A stretch of DNA of 64,000 bases from JAICYJ01 sp045806525 (GTDB lineage Bacteria > Actinomycetota > Thermoleophilia > Gaiellales > JAICJC01). The DNA is taken from NCBI GenBank assembly GCA_045806525.1, contig JBJMJD010000079.1, positions 7,319-71,318 of the forward strand. Direction: 5' to 3'. The position numbers were made by a program, and so were the translations under genes. Below are positions 7,789 to 16,131 of the stretch, piece by piece. Below the pieces are notes generated by a model. That model did not search any database. It had not been told where the DNA came from and saw nothing but the letters and a program-made list of their open reading frames with translations. Positions within the stretch are counted from its first letter, which is position 1; every line of letters begins with the position of its first letter.

Positions 7789-8253
7789 CTAGTCGATCGA
7801 GAACACGAAGTCGTAGCCGTCCGGCCGCGCATGCAACCGCATCGTCCCGTGCGCGTCGCGGTAGATGCCGGTGCCACCGATGATGGCCAGCCGGCTGTCG
7901 CGGGTGTCGTAGAACGGCCCCGCGACGGTGATCTGGCCGTCGGCGAGCTTGTTCGTCCAGCTGCACTGCCATTCACCGCGGGCCGGGTTTGTGCGGATGC
8001 AGTTGCCCTGGTCGCGGCCCACCCGGCTGGTGTCGCCGGCGTTGAACAGCAGATTCGAGAACGGGAACTGGTCACCCTGCGAGTCGCCCTTGGGCGGCAG
8101 GTCGACAACGTGCTCGTTGACCGGGTGCTCGACCACGTGCAGCCTCGTCCGCATCTGATGCGACGAGCTGGATCCGGTCGCCGCCAACGCCAGCCCGGTG
8201 CAGCCGAACGCCACTCCCGCGACCACGGCCACGGCGATCCATCGCTTATGCAT
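7789..8253 (-). CDS. Secreted allene-oxide-cyclase-like barrel protein
   Basis: A 154-residue protein with a signal peptide (to about residue 25) and a small beta-barrel domain whose signature segments, NLLFNAGDTSRVGRDQGNC, WQCSWTNKLADGQITVAGPF and AIIGGTGIYRDAHGTMRL, match the bacterial relatives of plant allene oxide cyclase and dirigent proteins. The two cysteines (GNC and WQC) are placed as in that family and may form a disulfide. A strong ribosome-binding site (aagggggagtc) precedes the ATG. The bacterial members have no settled function, so oxylipin cyclase activity should not be assumed. Confidence 0.75.
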   Translation of the reverse strand: MHKRWIAVAVVAGVAFGCTGLALAATGSSSSHQMRTRLHVVEHPVNEHVVDLPPKGDSQGDQFPFSNLLFNAGDTSRVGRDQGNCIRTNPARGEWQCSWTNKLADGQITVAGPFYDTRDSRLAIIGGTGIYRDAHGTMRLHARPDGYDFVFSID

Positions 8254-8377
8254 GACTCCCCCTTGTCGTTGTGGGCCGAAACTGCGACCCTACCGCACCG
8301 TCCCAGATCGCTGATCGAGCGGACCGTTGACGATTGGGATCCAGACATCCGGTGGTAACCCCTGTACCGTGGAACAT

Positions 8378-9022
8378 GTGCAGCGCCGGAGCATCCTCGA
8401 CGCTCGACAACCCGCGCTGCTGATCGCAGCCGTCATGGTGCTCGCGGCGACCGGTTGTGCCGGGTCGTCGTCCTCGTCGAGCGGCGGCAGCGGGCCCACC
8501 GCCAGCCAGCCGTCGTCCTCCGCCGGCGGCACCACCGGCACGTACGTCCCGGCCGCAGGTACCGACAAGTCGGGCGCCGTGTTCCAGTCCTACACGAATC
8601 CCAAGCTCGGCTACCAGCTGCTCTACCCGGGCGGCTGGAACGTCACCAAGAAGGCCGGGATCGTGCGCATCGCCAAGCTCGGGAACGCGATCGTGATTGC
8701 GACGCGGCAGTCCAAGAACGCTCCCAAGGTGAAGCCGGTGCGGGCTGCGCTGATCCAGCAGCAGAAGAAGAACACGGTTCTCGACATCGAGTCGCGGCCG
8801 AAGTCCACGAAGCTGAACGGCCGCCCGGCCATCCGGATGGTGTTCACGAAGGACAAGCCGGCCACCGCCGACGCGCCCGAGGACACGCTGCGCGTGTACC
8901 GCTACCTGGTGTTCCACAACGGACAGATCGTGATCCTGTCACTGCAGACTCCCACCAGCCGCGACAACAAGCAGGCCTACGACCTGATCGCGAACAGCCT
9001 CAGCTGGCCGAAGACGGGTTAG
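8378..9022 (+). CDS. Lipoprotein with LpqN/PsbP-like domain
   Basis: A 214-residue lipoprotein. The GTG at 8378 is proposed as the start because TACCGT (8365-8370) ends seven bases before it; a GTG at 8369 is the alternative. The signal ends in a lipobox (LAATGC) followed by a Ser/Gly-rich linker. The mature domain begins FQSYTNPKLGYQLLYPGGW, the pattern of PsbP-like and LpqN-like lipoproteins, and contains a basic central stretch. Function unknown; binding of lipids or membrane proteins is known for some relatives. Its 3' end overlaps the convergent next gene by 23 bases. Confidence 0.7.
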   Translation: MQRRSILDARQPALLIAAVMVLAATGCAGSSSSSSGGSGPTASQPSSSAGGTTGTYVPAAGTDKSGAVFQSYTNPKLGYQLLYPGGWNVTKKAGIVRIAKLGNAIVIATRQSKNAPKVKPVRAALIQQQKKNTVLDIESRPKSTKLNGRPAIRMVFTKDKPATADAPEDTLRVYRYLVFHNGQIVILSLQTPTSRDNKQAYDLIANSLSWPKTG

Positions 9023-9374
9023 GCTCGCCGCCGCCTGCCTCGCGCCACATCTCGTCCACGTTCATGTCCAGCTTCTCGACCACCTCGAACCCGCCGTGGT
9101 GCTCGACCACGCGCTCGACGTCGTCGAACACGTGACCCGGTAGCACCACGAAGCGGTCGGCGGCCGCGTGGGCGTCGGCGAACTCGGCCGCGGTCATGAC
9201 CAGCGCCTGTACGCAGGTGAAGTCGCCGCACTCGCAGAGGAACGGGATCGGCTCCTCGTCGTCGTCGCTGTCGACCGGCTCTTGCTCCATGCGGCGATTG
9301 TTGTACTGGCGGAACGACTCCTCGTTCTTCACCAGCCGCGCATGCCGCGCCTCCCACCAGTCCTCAGGTCGCAT
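9000..9374 (-). CDS. Conserved hypothetical protein with CxC-x4-C motif
   Basis: A 124-residue soluble protein from the ATG at 9374, which follows a ctggag ribosome-binding site. The core is FLCECGDFTCVQALVMTA, three closely spaced cysteines, then a segment RFVVLPGH and a C-terminal FEVVEKLD. This layout recurs in actinobacterial hypothetical proteins, but I know no assigned function; a metal site is plausible. The N-terminal third is charged and helical. The 3' end overlaps the convergent lipoprotein gene by 23 bases. Confidence 0.65.
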   Translation of the reverse strand: MRPEDWWEARHARLVKNEESFRQYNNRRMEQEPVDSDDDEEPIPFLCECGDFTCVQALVMTAAEFADAHAAADRFVVLPGHVFDDVERVVEHHGGFEVVEKLDMNVDEMWREAGGGEPNPSSAS

Positions 9375-9406
9375 CAGCTCCAGGCTTCCACCGTCGGGAG
9401 GCCCTG

Positions 9407-10336
9407 TCAACTGCGGGTCGCCGACAGGACCGGCGTGCCCGGCGCCAGCCGCCAGGCTTGCCGGGCCACCCGCGTCAGCTCGAAGCGCTCGACCAACTCG
9501 GCCGCCGCGACCGCTCCACCGTCGCTGATACCGGCCGATCCCGCCAGCGCGCCGACCAGCTCGTGGGCGCTGGCCCCGGCCTCGCGCAGGTCGGCGACGG
9601 CCACGGCGCCGTGCCGTTTCGCCAGTCGCTGACCGTCCTTCCCGAGCATCAGCGGCACGTGCGCATATGCGGGCCGCGGCAACCCGAGCAGCTGCTGCAG
9701 AGCCACCTGCCGTGCCGTCGATCCGAGCAGATCGTCACCGCGCAGGACATCGGTCACGCCATCGGCCGCGTCGTCGACCACCACCGCCAGGTGGTATGCG
9801 TAGAGGCCGTCGGAGCGGCGCACGATCACGTCGCCGCCCACCGGCCTGCGAGCGCTCCCATGGAGCCGGTCGCGCACCTCGACGGCCCCCTCCGGCATGC
9901 GCACGCGCAGGGCGGGACGCTTCCCCTCGGCCCGCAGCCGTTCCCGCTGCGCGGCGGTCAGCTCCCGGCAGGTGCCGGGGTAGGCGGCGGGCTGGTCGTC
10001 GCTGCCGTGGGGTGCCGATGCCACCGCCAGCTCGCGGCGGGAGCAGAAGCACTCGTACACGAGCCCCCGCTGCGACAGCCGCTCCAGGGCGACGGCGTAG
10101 TCCGGCCCGCGTTGCGACTGGGCCCTCGTCTCCGCATCCCAGTCGAGGCCCAGCCAGGCCAGGTCGTCGCGGATCGCCTGGGCGTATTCCGGCCGGCAGC
10201 GGTCGCGGTCGAGGTCCTCGATGCGAAGCAGCATCGCGCCTCCGCGCGCCCGGGCGTCCAGCCAGGCCAGGAGCGCCGTGCGGGCGTTTCCCAGGTGCAT
10301 CAGGCCGCTGGGGCTGGGCGCGAACCTCCCGACCAC
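9407..10336 (-). CDS. gluQ: Glutamyl-queuosine tRNA(Asp) synthetase
   Basis: A 309-residue class I synthetase core related to glutamyl-tRNA synthetase but lacking the anticodon-binding domain. It begins with GRFAPSPSGLMHLGNART (HIGH-like), has the Zn cluster ECFCS and YPGTC, and a KMSKS-like QRLAKRHG. These are the marks of GluQRS (YadB), which attaches glutamate to queuosine in tRNA-Asp. The start GTG at 10336 follows a gaggggcgg ribosome-binding site and lies two bases after the amidase stop, so the pair forms an operon. A full-length gltX is also present at 18.3-19.7 kb. Confidence 0.88.
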   Translation of the reverse strand: MVGRFAPSPSGLMHLGNARTALLAWLDARARGGAMLLRIEDLDRDRCRPEYAQAIRDDLAWLGLDWDAETRAQSQRGPDYAVALERLSQRGLVYECFCSRRELAVASAPHGSDDQPAAYPGTCRELTAAQRERLRAEGKRPALRVRMPEGAVEVRDRLHGSARRPVGGDVIVRRSDGLYAYHLAVVVDDAADGVTDVLRGDDLLGSTARQVALQQLLGLPRPAYAHVPLMLGKDGQRLAKRHGAVAVADLREAGASAHELVGALAGSAGISDGGAVAAAELVERFELTRVARQAWRLAPGTPVLSATRS

Positions 10337-10338
10337 GG

Positions 10339-11739
10339 TCAGCCGCCCCTCGGATCCATGGGCACGCGGCCGGCCAGATCGAACACCTGCTCGACCGCGG
10401 CCGCCGCCGCCAGCAGCCGCCACTCACCGCGGGGCCGCCCGACCAGCTGCATGCCCACCGGCAGGCCCTCGTCGGTGAGCTCGCAGGGCAGAGCCACGAC
10501 CGGACACGAGGTGAGCGTGATCGCCGATGTGATCCGCAGCCAGTCGACGTAGTTGTCAAACATGACACCGGAAACCTCGCGGATCCATCGTGTCGACACG
10601 TCAAACGGCGCGACGCAGGCGGTCGGGCACAGCAGCAGGTCGTAGCCGGCCATGAACTTCGACATACGCTGGAAGATCGCGCCGCGGGCCTGCTCGGCCT
10701 GGGCGATCCGCTCGACCGAGAGGCTCAGCCCGAACTCGATGTTCCAGATGATGTCGGGCTTGAGACGGTCGCGGTCGGTCGCGTACAACGGCTCCATGCC
10801 GGCCACGAACCCGGCGCCGCGGAGGACCTGGAATGCCTCGGGCGCACCGGTCAGGTCGGGCGACGCCTCCTCCACCTCGACTCCGGCCGCCGCCAGCCGC
10901 TCTGCCGCCCGGCCGCAGGCATCGCGAATCTCTGCGGCGACCGGTGTCACGCCCAGGTCGGGGCTGTAGGCGACCCGCAGCGGCAGCACCGGCGCGGCTG
11001 CCGCGTCGGCGAAGGGACGCTGCGGTGCCTCCAGCGACAGCGGATCACGTTCGTCGACGCCGGACATCGCGTCCAGCATCAGCGCTGCATCGGCCACGGT
11101 GCGGCCCACCGGCCCCTCCACCGACATCGTCTCGAACGGCAGCGGGGCGGGGCCGGCGGCAACCCGGCCGGGGCTGGGCCGGATTCCCACGACGCCGCAG
11201 AACCCGGCCGGGGTGCGCAGGCTGCCGCCCAGGTCGGATCCGGTCGCCAGCCACACCTGGCCGCTGGCCAGCGCGGCCGCGGAGCCACCAGACGAGCCGC
11301 CGCAGGTGCGGGATGTGTCCCACGGGTTGCGGGTCTCGCCGAACACCTCGTTGAAGGTGTTGCCGCCGGCGCCGAACTCGGGCGTGTTCGACTTCGCCAC
11401 GACCACGGCGCCGCGCTGCTCCAGCCGCTCGACCATGAGGTCCGAGCGGTCGGGCACATGGTCGGCATAGATCGGCGATCCGTAGGTTGTGCGAACGCCG
11501 GCCACGTCGTTCAGGTCCTTGACGGCGATCGGCAGCCCGGCCAGCTTTGCGTCGCGCGAAACGCCGCCCGCCCGGTCGAGCGCCCGCTCGGCACACAGCG
11601 TGGGCAGCGCGTTCAGCTGCGCATCGACCTGCTCGGTCCGCAGCAGCGCCGCCTCCACCAGTTCCCGCGACGAGACCTGGCCCGACTGCAGCAGCGCAAC
11701 GGTCTCGACGGCGGTCAGCATGCATGGGTCGCCTGACAC
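10339..11739 (-). CDS. Amidase-signature hydrolase
   Basis: A 466-residue amidase-signature enzyme. The Ser-cisSer-Lys triad is visible: Lys in PIAVKDLN, cis-Ser in CGGSSGGSAAA, and the nucleophile Ser in GSDLGGSLRTPAG. The family hydrolyses amides; specificity cannot be read from sequence. It is not clearly GatA: no gatB or gatC is adjacent, and the lone amidase is followed by gluQ. GTG at 11739 is the longest start; an ATG at 11721 (MLTAVETVALLQSG) is equally plausible. Confidence 0.85.
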   Translation of the reverse strand: MSGDPCMLTAVETVALLQSGQVSSRELVEAALLRTEQVDAQLNALPTLCAERALDRAGGVSRDAKLAGLPIAVKDLNDVAGVRTTYGSPIYADHVPDRSDLMVERLEQRGAVVVAKSNTPEFGAGGNTFNEVFGETRNPWDTSRTCGGSSGGSAAALASGQVWLATGSDLGGSLRTPAGFCGVVGIRPSPGRVAAGPAPLPFETMSVEGPVGRTVADAALMLDAMSGVDERDPLSLEAPQRPFADAAAAPVLPLRVAYSPDLGVTPVAAEIRDACGRAAERLAAAGVEVEEASPDLTGAPEAFQVLRGAGFVAGMEPLYATDRDRLKPDIIWNIEFGLSLSVERIAQAEQARGAIFQRMSKFMAGYDLLLCPTACVAPFDVSTRWIREVSGVMFDNYVDWLRITSAITLTSCPVVALPCELTDEGLPVGMQLVGRPRGEWRLLAAAAAVEQVFDLAGRVPMDPRGG

Positions 11740-11785
11740 GCCGCCAGCCTACCGGCGGCACGGGGCGACGCTCTACGATGGCGGC

Positions 11786-12418
11786 ATGGCGCCGAGCGGA
11801 AACGGGTTTGACCGGCTGTTCGAGCAGCCGCCCACGCTGGAGGGCATCGGGGTGCGGATGGAGCCGTTCGCCGAGCGCCACCGCGAGGGGCTGTGGACGG
11901 CGCTGGCAGACCCCGCCGTGTGGCGCTGGGTGAAGATCGATGCCTCGGCCGGGCGCGAGGTGTTCGATGCCTGGTTCGACGACGCGGTCGAGCAGACGGC
12001 AGCGCGGGCCGAGTTCGGCTTCGTGACCGTCGCGCAGGAGGACGACCGGCCGGTCGGGAGCAGCCGCTTCCTGGCGTTGCGCCCGGCCGACCGCGGCCTG
12101 GAGATCGGCTGGTCGCTGGTCTCGCCGGCGGCCTGGGGCACGGGGGCGAACACGGAGGCCAAGCTGCTGATGCTGGCGCATGCGTTCGACGAGCTGGGCT
12201 GCGCGCGGGTCGAGTTCAAGACGGACGCGCGCAACGACCGGGCGAGAGCGGCTCTGGCAGCGCTGCCGTCGACCTTCGAAGGCATCTTCCGCAAGCACAT
12301 GCTGATGTTCGGTGGCCGCTGGCGCGACTCGGCCTGGTACTCGATCACCGACGACGAGTGGCCGCGAGTGCGCGAGCTGCTCTCCGAGCGGCTGGCGTCG
12401 CAGCTGACGGCGGCCTGA
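11786..12418 (+). CDS. GNAT acetyltransferase, RimJ/RimL-like
   Basis: A 210-residue N-acetyltransferase. The pattern LRPADRGLEIGWSLVSPAAWGTG with a following helix and CARVEFKTDARNDRARAAL is that of RimJ/RimL-type GNAT enzymes, which use acetyl-CoA to modify protein N-termini or small amines. The ATG at 11786 was chosen because TACGAT (11774-11779) ends six bases before it and because upstream in-frame sequence overlaps the divergent amidase gene. It ends 56 bases before the tRNA-Glu gene. Confidence 0.82.
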   Translation: MAPSGNGFDRLFEQPPTLEGIGVRMEPFAERHREGLWTALADPAVWRWVKIDASAGREVFDAWFDDAVEQTAARAEFGFVTVAQEDDRPVGSSRFLALRPADRGLEIGWSLVSPAAWGTGANTEAKLLMLAHAFDELGCARVEFKTDARNDRARAALAALPSTFEGIFRKHMLMFGGRWRDSAWYSITDDEWPRVRELLSERLASQLTAA

Positions 12419-12443
12419 CCAGCGGCGGCGCCGGAGCGGCGCT

Positions 12444-12452
12444 TGCTAGAAT
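12444..12452 (+). promoter_or_regulatory. Extended -10 promoter of tRNA-Glu
   Basis: TGcTAGAAT, an extended -10 element, ends 22 bases before the tRNA-Glu 5' end, with no evident -35. Confidence 0.45.
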
Positions 12453-12474
12453 CCGCGCGCCTCGGGACGACCGT

Positions 12475-12547
12475 GCCGCATTCGTCTAGGGGCCTAGGAC
12501 GCCGCCCTCTCACGGCGGTAACACCGGTTCGAATCCGGTATGCGGTA
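12475..12547 (+). tRNA. tRNA-Glu (anticodon CTC)
   Basis: A cloverleaf with acceptor GCCGCAT/ATGCGGT (a G-T first pair), the D-arm TCGTCTAGGGGCCTAGGAC, an anticodon stem CCGCC/GGCGG with loop CTCTCAC (anticodon CTC at 12509-12511) and a T-arm ACCGG-TTCGAAT-CCGGT. The body closely follows the bacterial tRNA-Glu consensus. The CCA end is not encoded. It decodes GAG. Confidence 0.95.
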
Positions 12548-12551
12548 CCTC

Positions 12552-12583
12552 CCGAAAACCCCTGCTCATCCGGGGGTTTTCGG
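12552..12583 (+). terminator. Perfect hairpin after tRNA-Glu
   Basis: The arms ccgaaaacccc (12552-12562) and ggggttttcgg (12573-12583) form an 11-bp perfect stem with a 10-base loop, starting four bases after the tRNA. There is no T-run after the stem, so it may act as a GC-type terminator or a 3' processing barrier. Confidence 0.6.
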
Positions 12584-12733
12584 CGTTCCAGGAGCGAGCG
12601 CGTCTGCGCCGACCGGTCGCGCGCCCGAGAGCGCGCCGGCGACGCCCACCTACCGGTCATCCGCCGGTGGTACAGTCGACAAATCGAGGCTAACGGCACA
12701 AAGTTCCAGCGCGTCCGCAGCCCGAGGAGAGCG

Positions 12734-13678
12734 ATGGGGCGTGTCATCGTATGCATCGTGATGCTGCTCTCAGTCGCTCTGCCGGCGTCCGCTCGCGCGG
12801 GTGATCTGACCATCATGTTCGGCCGCGCCCAGCTGACGACCGCGCTGGGAAAGGGTTGTACGACGCCGCCCGGCGCGATCGACCTGTGGACGGCTGCCAA
12901 CGAGCTGAAGGCGCGCGGCCTGACCGCCACCGCCCCGGTTACGAACAGCCAGATCGGCACCAGCACGCGCATCTGCGAGGCCGGGTCGCGGTACATGACC
13001 TGGGCGGATCTCGACGTGCTTCGCGACAGCTACGGCTGGTCGATCACCCCACGCGGCCTGACCAGCGACCCGCTGTCGACCGTGACCGACCCGGCGGTGC
13101 TCACCGCCAACGTCTGCGGCTCCCGGGACGTGATCGAGTCGCACGGCCACATGCGCGCCTGGGGATTGTTCGCGTGGCCGAAGAACCGCTGGACCGCGGC
13201 CGAAGAGGCCACGTTCGTTCCCCCCTGCTTCGCGTTCGGCCGCCGCTACGTGCTGGAGACGAAGTCGAACCCGTTGCCGATCACCGGGCCGTACTGGTGG
13301 GCGAACGTGATCAGCGTGAACGGCGGGCCCTGCCTCAATCCGGCGCTGCCCTGCCACTCGCTGGCGGTGCAGTTCAGCCGCGGCTACATGCAGCCGTCAG
13401 CGCTCGCCGCGACGGCGCAGAAGGCCTATGGGGCGTTCTGGACCGCAATCCAGTGGTACCGGTTCGTATCCGGCAAGTACGGGACGCTGGGCACCGGCTA
13501 CGCGTGGGACTGCACGTCGCCCGATCCCGCCGGCCACTGGACGGGCAAGGCCGAGCTGTACTGCTACAACGACTTCCTGGCCACCCTCAACGGCATCGAC
13601 ATGACCCGGCTGACGGTCACCGATCCGGCAGGTGTGGCCGACCAGCAGGGACTGGCCCCGGCCCAGCCCGTGCACTGA
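12734..13678 (+). CDS. Secreted protein of unknown family, 314 residues
   Basis: A secreted protein with a signal peptide (MGRVIVCIVMLLSVALPASA). The ATG at 12734 follows a gaggaga ribosome-binding site; a longer in-frame reading runs back through the tRNA and is spurious. The mature protein has about nine cysteines (for example KGCTT, RICEAG, VPPCF, GGPCLNPALPCH) and several Trp. The segment around RDVIESHGHMRAWGLFAWPK loosely recalls carbohydrate-deacetylase barrels, but I cannot confirm a family. Likely exported and disulfide-bonded. Confidence 0.75.
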   Translation: MGRVIVCIVMLLSVALPASARAGDLTIMFGRAQLTTALGKGCTTPPGAIDLWTAANELKARGLTATAPVTNSQIGTSTRICEAGSRYMTWADLDVLRDSYGWSITPRGLTSDPLSTVTDPAVLTANVCGSRDVIESHGHMRAWGLFAWPKNRWTAAEEATFVPPCFAFGRRYVLETKSNPLPITGPYWWANVISVNGGPCLNPALPCHSLAVQFSRGYMQPSALAATAQKAYGAFWTAIQWYRFVSGKYGTLGTGYAWDCTSPDPAGHWTGKAELYCYNDFLATLNGIDMTRLTVTDPAGVADQQGLAPAQPVH

Positions 13679-13752
13679 GCGCCGCCGCGCGATCGATGGC
13701 GCGCCCGCCACCACCAGCGCGGGGCTGTTCACGCACTGTGTACGCTTGCGCC

Positions 13753-14238
13753 GTGAACGACACCACCCCCATCGCCGTGCTTTCCTCGCCCCAGGGCGCC
13801 GACGAGGCCGTCGAGCTGCTGCACGGCAACGGCATCAAGTGCGCGGTCGCAGACCCGGTGCTGACGACGTTCGGGTCGAACCAGATGGGCTCCGGCTACA
13901 CGGTGATCGTGGCCACCGAGGACAAGAAACGGGCCAAGCAGGCGCTGGAGGGCATGCTGGCGGCCAAGTGGTTCCTTCGCACCAGCTCCGGTCAGCGCTA
14001 CCACGCCTTCGAGACTGCCACCGCCGACGAGATCCGCGAGCACCTTGCCGAGGCCCGTGAGCCGGACGGTGGCTGGTCGTCGACCGACATCGGGCACCTC
14101 ACCGACCTGCTCGATCAGCACCGCCACGCGTACGTGGGCAAGCTCTTCAAGCACGGTCATCCGCTCGAAGGCCGGACGCTCGACGAGTGGGCCGTCGCCT
14201 GCGGCTGCGAGCACGTGCACACCGACGTGCACGGCTAG
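13753..14238 (+). CDS. DUF2007-like signal-transduction protein
   Basis: A 161-residue cytoplasmic protein. The first 70 residues (VLSSPQGADEAVELLHGNGI, then VIVATEDKKRAKQALEGM) match the small ferredoxin-like DUF2007 fold, thought to sense or transduce signals. The remainder, with a His-rich end (GCEHVHTDVHG), is unassigned. The start is the GTG at 13753: TACGCT (13741-13746) ends six bases before it, so the transcript is probably leaderless. Confidence 0.65.
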   Translation: MNDTTPIAVLSSPQGADEAVELLHGNGIKCAVADPVLTTFGSNQMGSGYTVIVATEDKKRAKQALEGMLAAKWFLRTSSGQRYHAFETATADEIREHLAEAREPDGGWSSTDIGHLTDLLDQHRHAYVGKLFKHGHPLEGRTLDEWAVACGCEHVHTDVHG

Positions 14239-14330
14239 CGCCGGCCATTCCTGCGTGGCGGTCATGAACCGCTACGGCCCGACCACCGTACCCCGGGTAG
14301 TGAAGTCCAAGATACCCGAGGAGGTACCTC

Positions 14331-14468
14331 GTGAGCACCAACACACCTGAGACCACGCCCGGCCGCAACTGGGCTGTCTGGATCGGCCTGGCGGTCGCAG
14401 CGGTGATCGTCGTCGGGCTGCTCGTCTACGCGGGCGGCGGCGGTGGCGGCGGAGGCGGCGGCTACTGA
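14331..14468 (+). CDS. 45-residue single-pass membrane protein ending in Gly10-Tyr
   Basis: A very small gene with an excellent ribosome-binding site (GAGGAGG, 14318-14324, six bases before the GTG). The translation has a short polar N-terminus (MSTNTPETTPGRN), one hydrophobic helix (WAVWIGLAVAAVIVVGLLVYA) and a tail of ten consecutive glycines closed by Tyr and the stop. Codon choice within the Gly run varies (ggc, ggt, gga), so it is not a simple nucleotide repeat. No family recognised. A poly-Gly end could be flexible tether or a binding signal. Confidence 0.6.
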   Translation: MSTNTPETTPGRNWAVWIGLAVAAVIVVGLLVYAGGGGGGGGGGY

Positions 14469-14517
14469 TCCAGCGGACGGACGGGAACGATCGAGACCCG
14501 GTGAGCGTCTCAATGGC

Positions 14518-14898
14518 ATGCGAATCGTTCTCCCCGTCACCGCCGCCGTTCTCGCGGCCTCGGCCATTGCCGGCGGCTGCCTCGGCGGCGTCTCCCACGA
14601 CGACGTCGCGACGGTGCCCACCACCGGCGTAGTCGTCACCGTGGGCGGCCCGGCGCCCGGAGCCCCCGCGCCGATCCCAGGCGTGGAGCTACGCCTGGGA
14701 GGCGCGGGCGGCTCCGTGAACCTTCGCGCCGACCAGCGCGGCCGGTTCACCGTCGACCTCGCGCCCGGCACCTACCGCGTCACGATCACGGGCCACGGGC
14801 CGACGGCGAACGGACTCCCGATGCAGCCGACGCCCACCGCCATCGTCGTCCCACACGCTCGCGGCGAGCGCGTGCGACTGGTCGTCCCGATCAAGTAG
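14518..14898 (+). CDS. Lipoprotein with carboxypeptidase-regulatory-like domain
   Basis: A 126-residue lipoprotein with a signal ending in a lipobox (AIAGGC, Cys21). The mature part fits a small prealbumin-like beta sandwich: an early VEVRL-type strand (PGVELRLGG), the turn ADQRGRFTVDLAPGTYRVTI that is diagnostic of carboxypeptidase-regulatory-like domains, and a final strand RVRLVVPIK. Such domains bind partners on the cell surface. The ribosome-binding site is weak. It lies 49 bases after the Gly10-Tyr gene on the same strand and may be co-transcribed. Confidence 0.65.
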   Translation: MRIVLPVTAAVLAASAIAGGCLGGVSHDDVATVPTTGVVVTVGGPAPGAPAPIPGVELRLGGAGGSVNLRADQRGRFTVDLAPGTYRVTITGHGPTANGLPMQPTPTAIVVPHARGERVRLVVPIK

Positions 14899-14994
14899 CA
14901 GGCGCCACGTAAATGGGAAGGTGGCCGGCCGCCGAAAAGCGTGACCAACCTCACCCCGCCTGCACCCGACCCATCCTGCAAGCGCTCGACGCTT

Positions 14995-15023
14995 TTGTAA
15001 CACGACAAGCAACGATGTACCAT
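14995..15023 (+). promoter_or_regulatory. Sigma-A-type promoter of the L,D-transpeptidase gene
   Basis: TTGTAA (-35, 14995-15000), a 17-base spacer and TACCAT (-10, 15018-15023). Transcription would start near 15030, giving a leader of about 40 bases before the GTG at 15070. The rest of the 171-base gap from 14899 shows nothing else. Confidence 0.55.
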
Positions 15024-15069
15024 CAGCGCCTCGGCCGCAACGGATAGCCGAGAGGACGGGGGTCCATGG

Positions 15070-16131
15070 GTGCTCGGGCTGCTTACTGAGCGACGGCGTG
15101 TACGACGGTGGATTGGGATCTTGGCGGTGGGGCTGGCGCTGCTTGCGGTGGCCCTTCCCGCCCAGGCACGCGCTTCCGACGGCCCGCGGTTCCTGCTCGT
15201 ATCGGCCCCCCACGGCGCAACCGTGCGTTCCTCGCCCGGGGGCACAACCGTGGCCCACCTGCCCGCCGCCACACCGCTGGGGGCGCCGACCTGGCTGTGG
15301 GTGCTACGCACCACCCCGCATCACCGCTGGGGACGCGTTGTGCTGCCCCTGAAGCCGAACGGCCGCACCGGCTGGATCAACCTGCGCGGCCTTCGCACAG
15401 TCCACACCGGTACCTGGATCCGCGCCAGCCTCCACGGCCGCCGCATCTGGCTGATGCACGGATCGCACGCGCTGGCCTCGTTCTCGGCCGCCATCGGCGC
15501 GGTCGCCACCCCCACCCCCGTTGGCCGCTTCAGCGTCACCGACAGCCTCGCAACCGGTCACTCCTCCGGCCCGTTCGGCTGGTATGCCTTCGGCCTGTCC
15601 GGGCACCAGCCGCAGCTGCCTCCGGGCTGGTCCGGCGGCGACCAGCTGGCGATCCACGGCACCGACGATCCGGCGTCGATCGGCACCGCGGCATCCCATG
15701 GCTGTCTCCGCGTCTCACCGCAGGCGCTCGCGCGCCTGCGCCCGGCTCTGCGCCTGGGCACGCCGGTCGTGATCATGCCCAGCGCCCGACGTGCCATGGT
15801 CGTTGCCCGAGCCTCAGCATGGCCGCGACGACCGGCTGCGCCTCGTCCACCGCCCGCCCGGTCCGCCACGAACGGATTCCCGACCGCTCTCGTGCTGCGC
15901 GTGGCGCAGTCCGTGCTGACCGCGTCGCTCGCGAGCACCGTCTCCTTGCACATCGTCGCCCCGATGGCCGCGACGGCGCCGCCCGCGGTCCTGCCCCGTC
16001 GTTTTGACGGCCCCGCGCACCGCCATGGCCTGCGCACCCACTCCACCCCGATCCGCTACCCCCACTCGCTGCGCGCCGCAGCGCCGGGAAGCCTGCTCTC
16101 GGCCGGCCTGCGGCTCTTACCTGTGGGGTAG
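15070..16131 (+). CDS. L,D-transpeptidase (YkuD) with C-terminal extension
   Basis: A 353-residue exported L,D-transpeptidase. It has a basic N-terminus, a hydrophobic signal/anchor (about residues 14-33), an SH3-like segment, then the YkuD domain with the motif IHGTDDPASIG...SHGCLRV and catalytic Cys212. These enzymes form 3-3 cross-links in peptidoglycan or attach proteins to it. After the domain comes a Pro/Arg/Ala-rich tail of about 110 residues that contains a hydrophobic stretch, which is unusual for the family. The GTG start has a purine-rich gaggacggggg upstream. The stop overlaps convergent lhgO by 15 bases. A paralogue lies at 21.8-22.6 kb. Confidence 0.85.
   Translation: MLGLLTERRRVRRWIGILAVGLALLAVALPAQARASDGPRFLLVSAPHGATVRSSPGGTTVAHLPAATPLGAPTWLWVLRTTPHHRWGRVVLPLKPNGRTGWINLRGLRTVHTGTWIRASLHGRRIWLMHGSHALASFSAAIGAVATPTPVGRFSVTDSLATGHSSGPFGWYAFGLSGHQPQLPPGWSGGDQLAIHGTDDPASIGTAASHGCLRVSPQALARLRPALRLGTPVVIMPSARRAMVVARASAWPRRPAAPRPPPARSATNGFPTALVLRVAQSVLTASLASTVSLHIVAPMAATAPPAVLPRRFDGPAHRHGLRTHSTPIRYPHSLRAAAPGSLLSAGLRLLPVG

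Noticed and set aside
12443..13678. Secreted protein extended upstream through the tRNA-Glu gene
   Set aside because: The signal peptide and ribosome-binding site place the start at 12734; the upstream part reads tRNA and terminator sequence.
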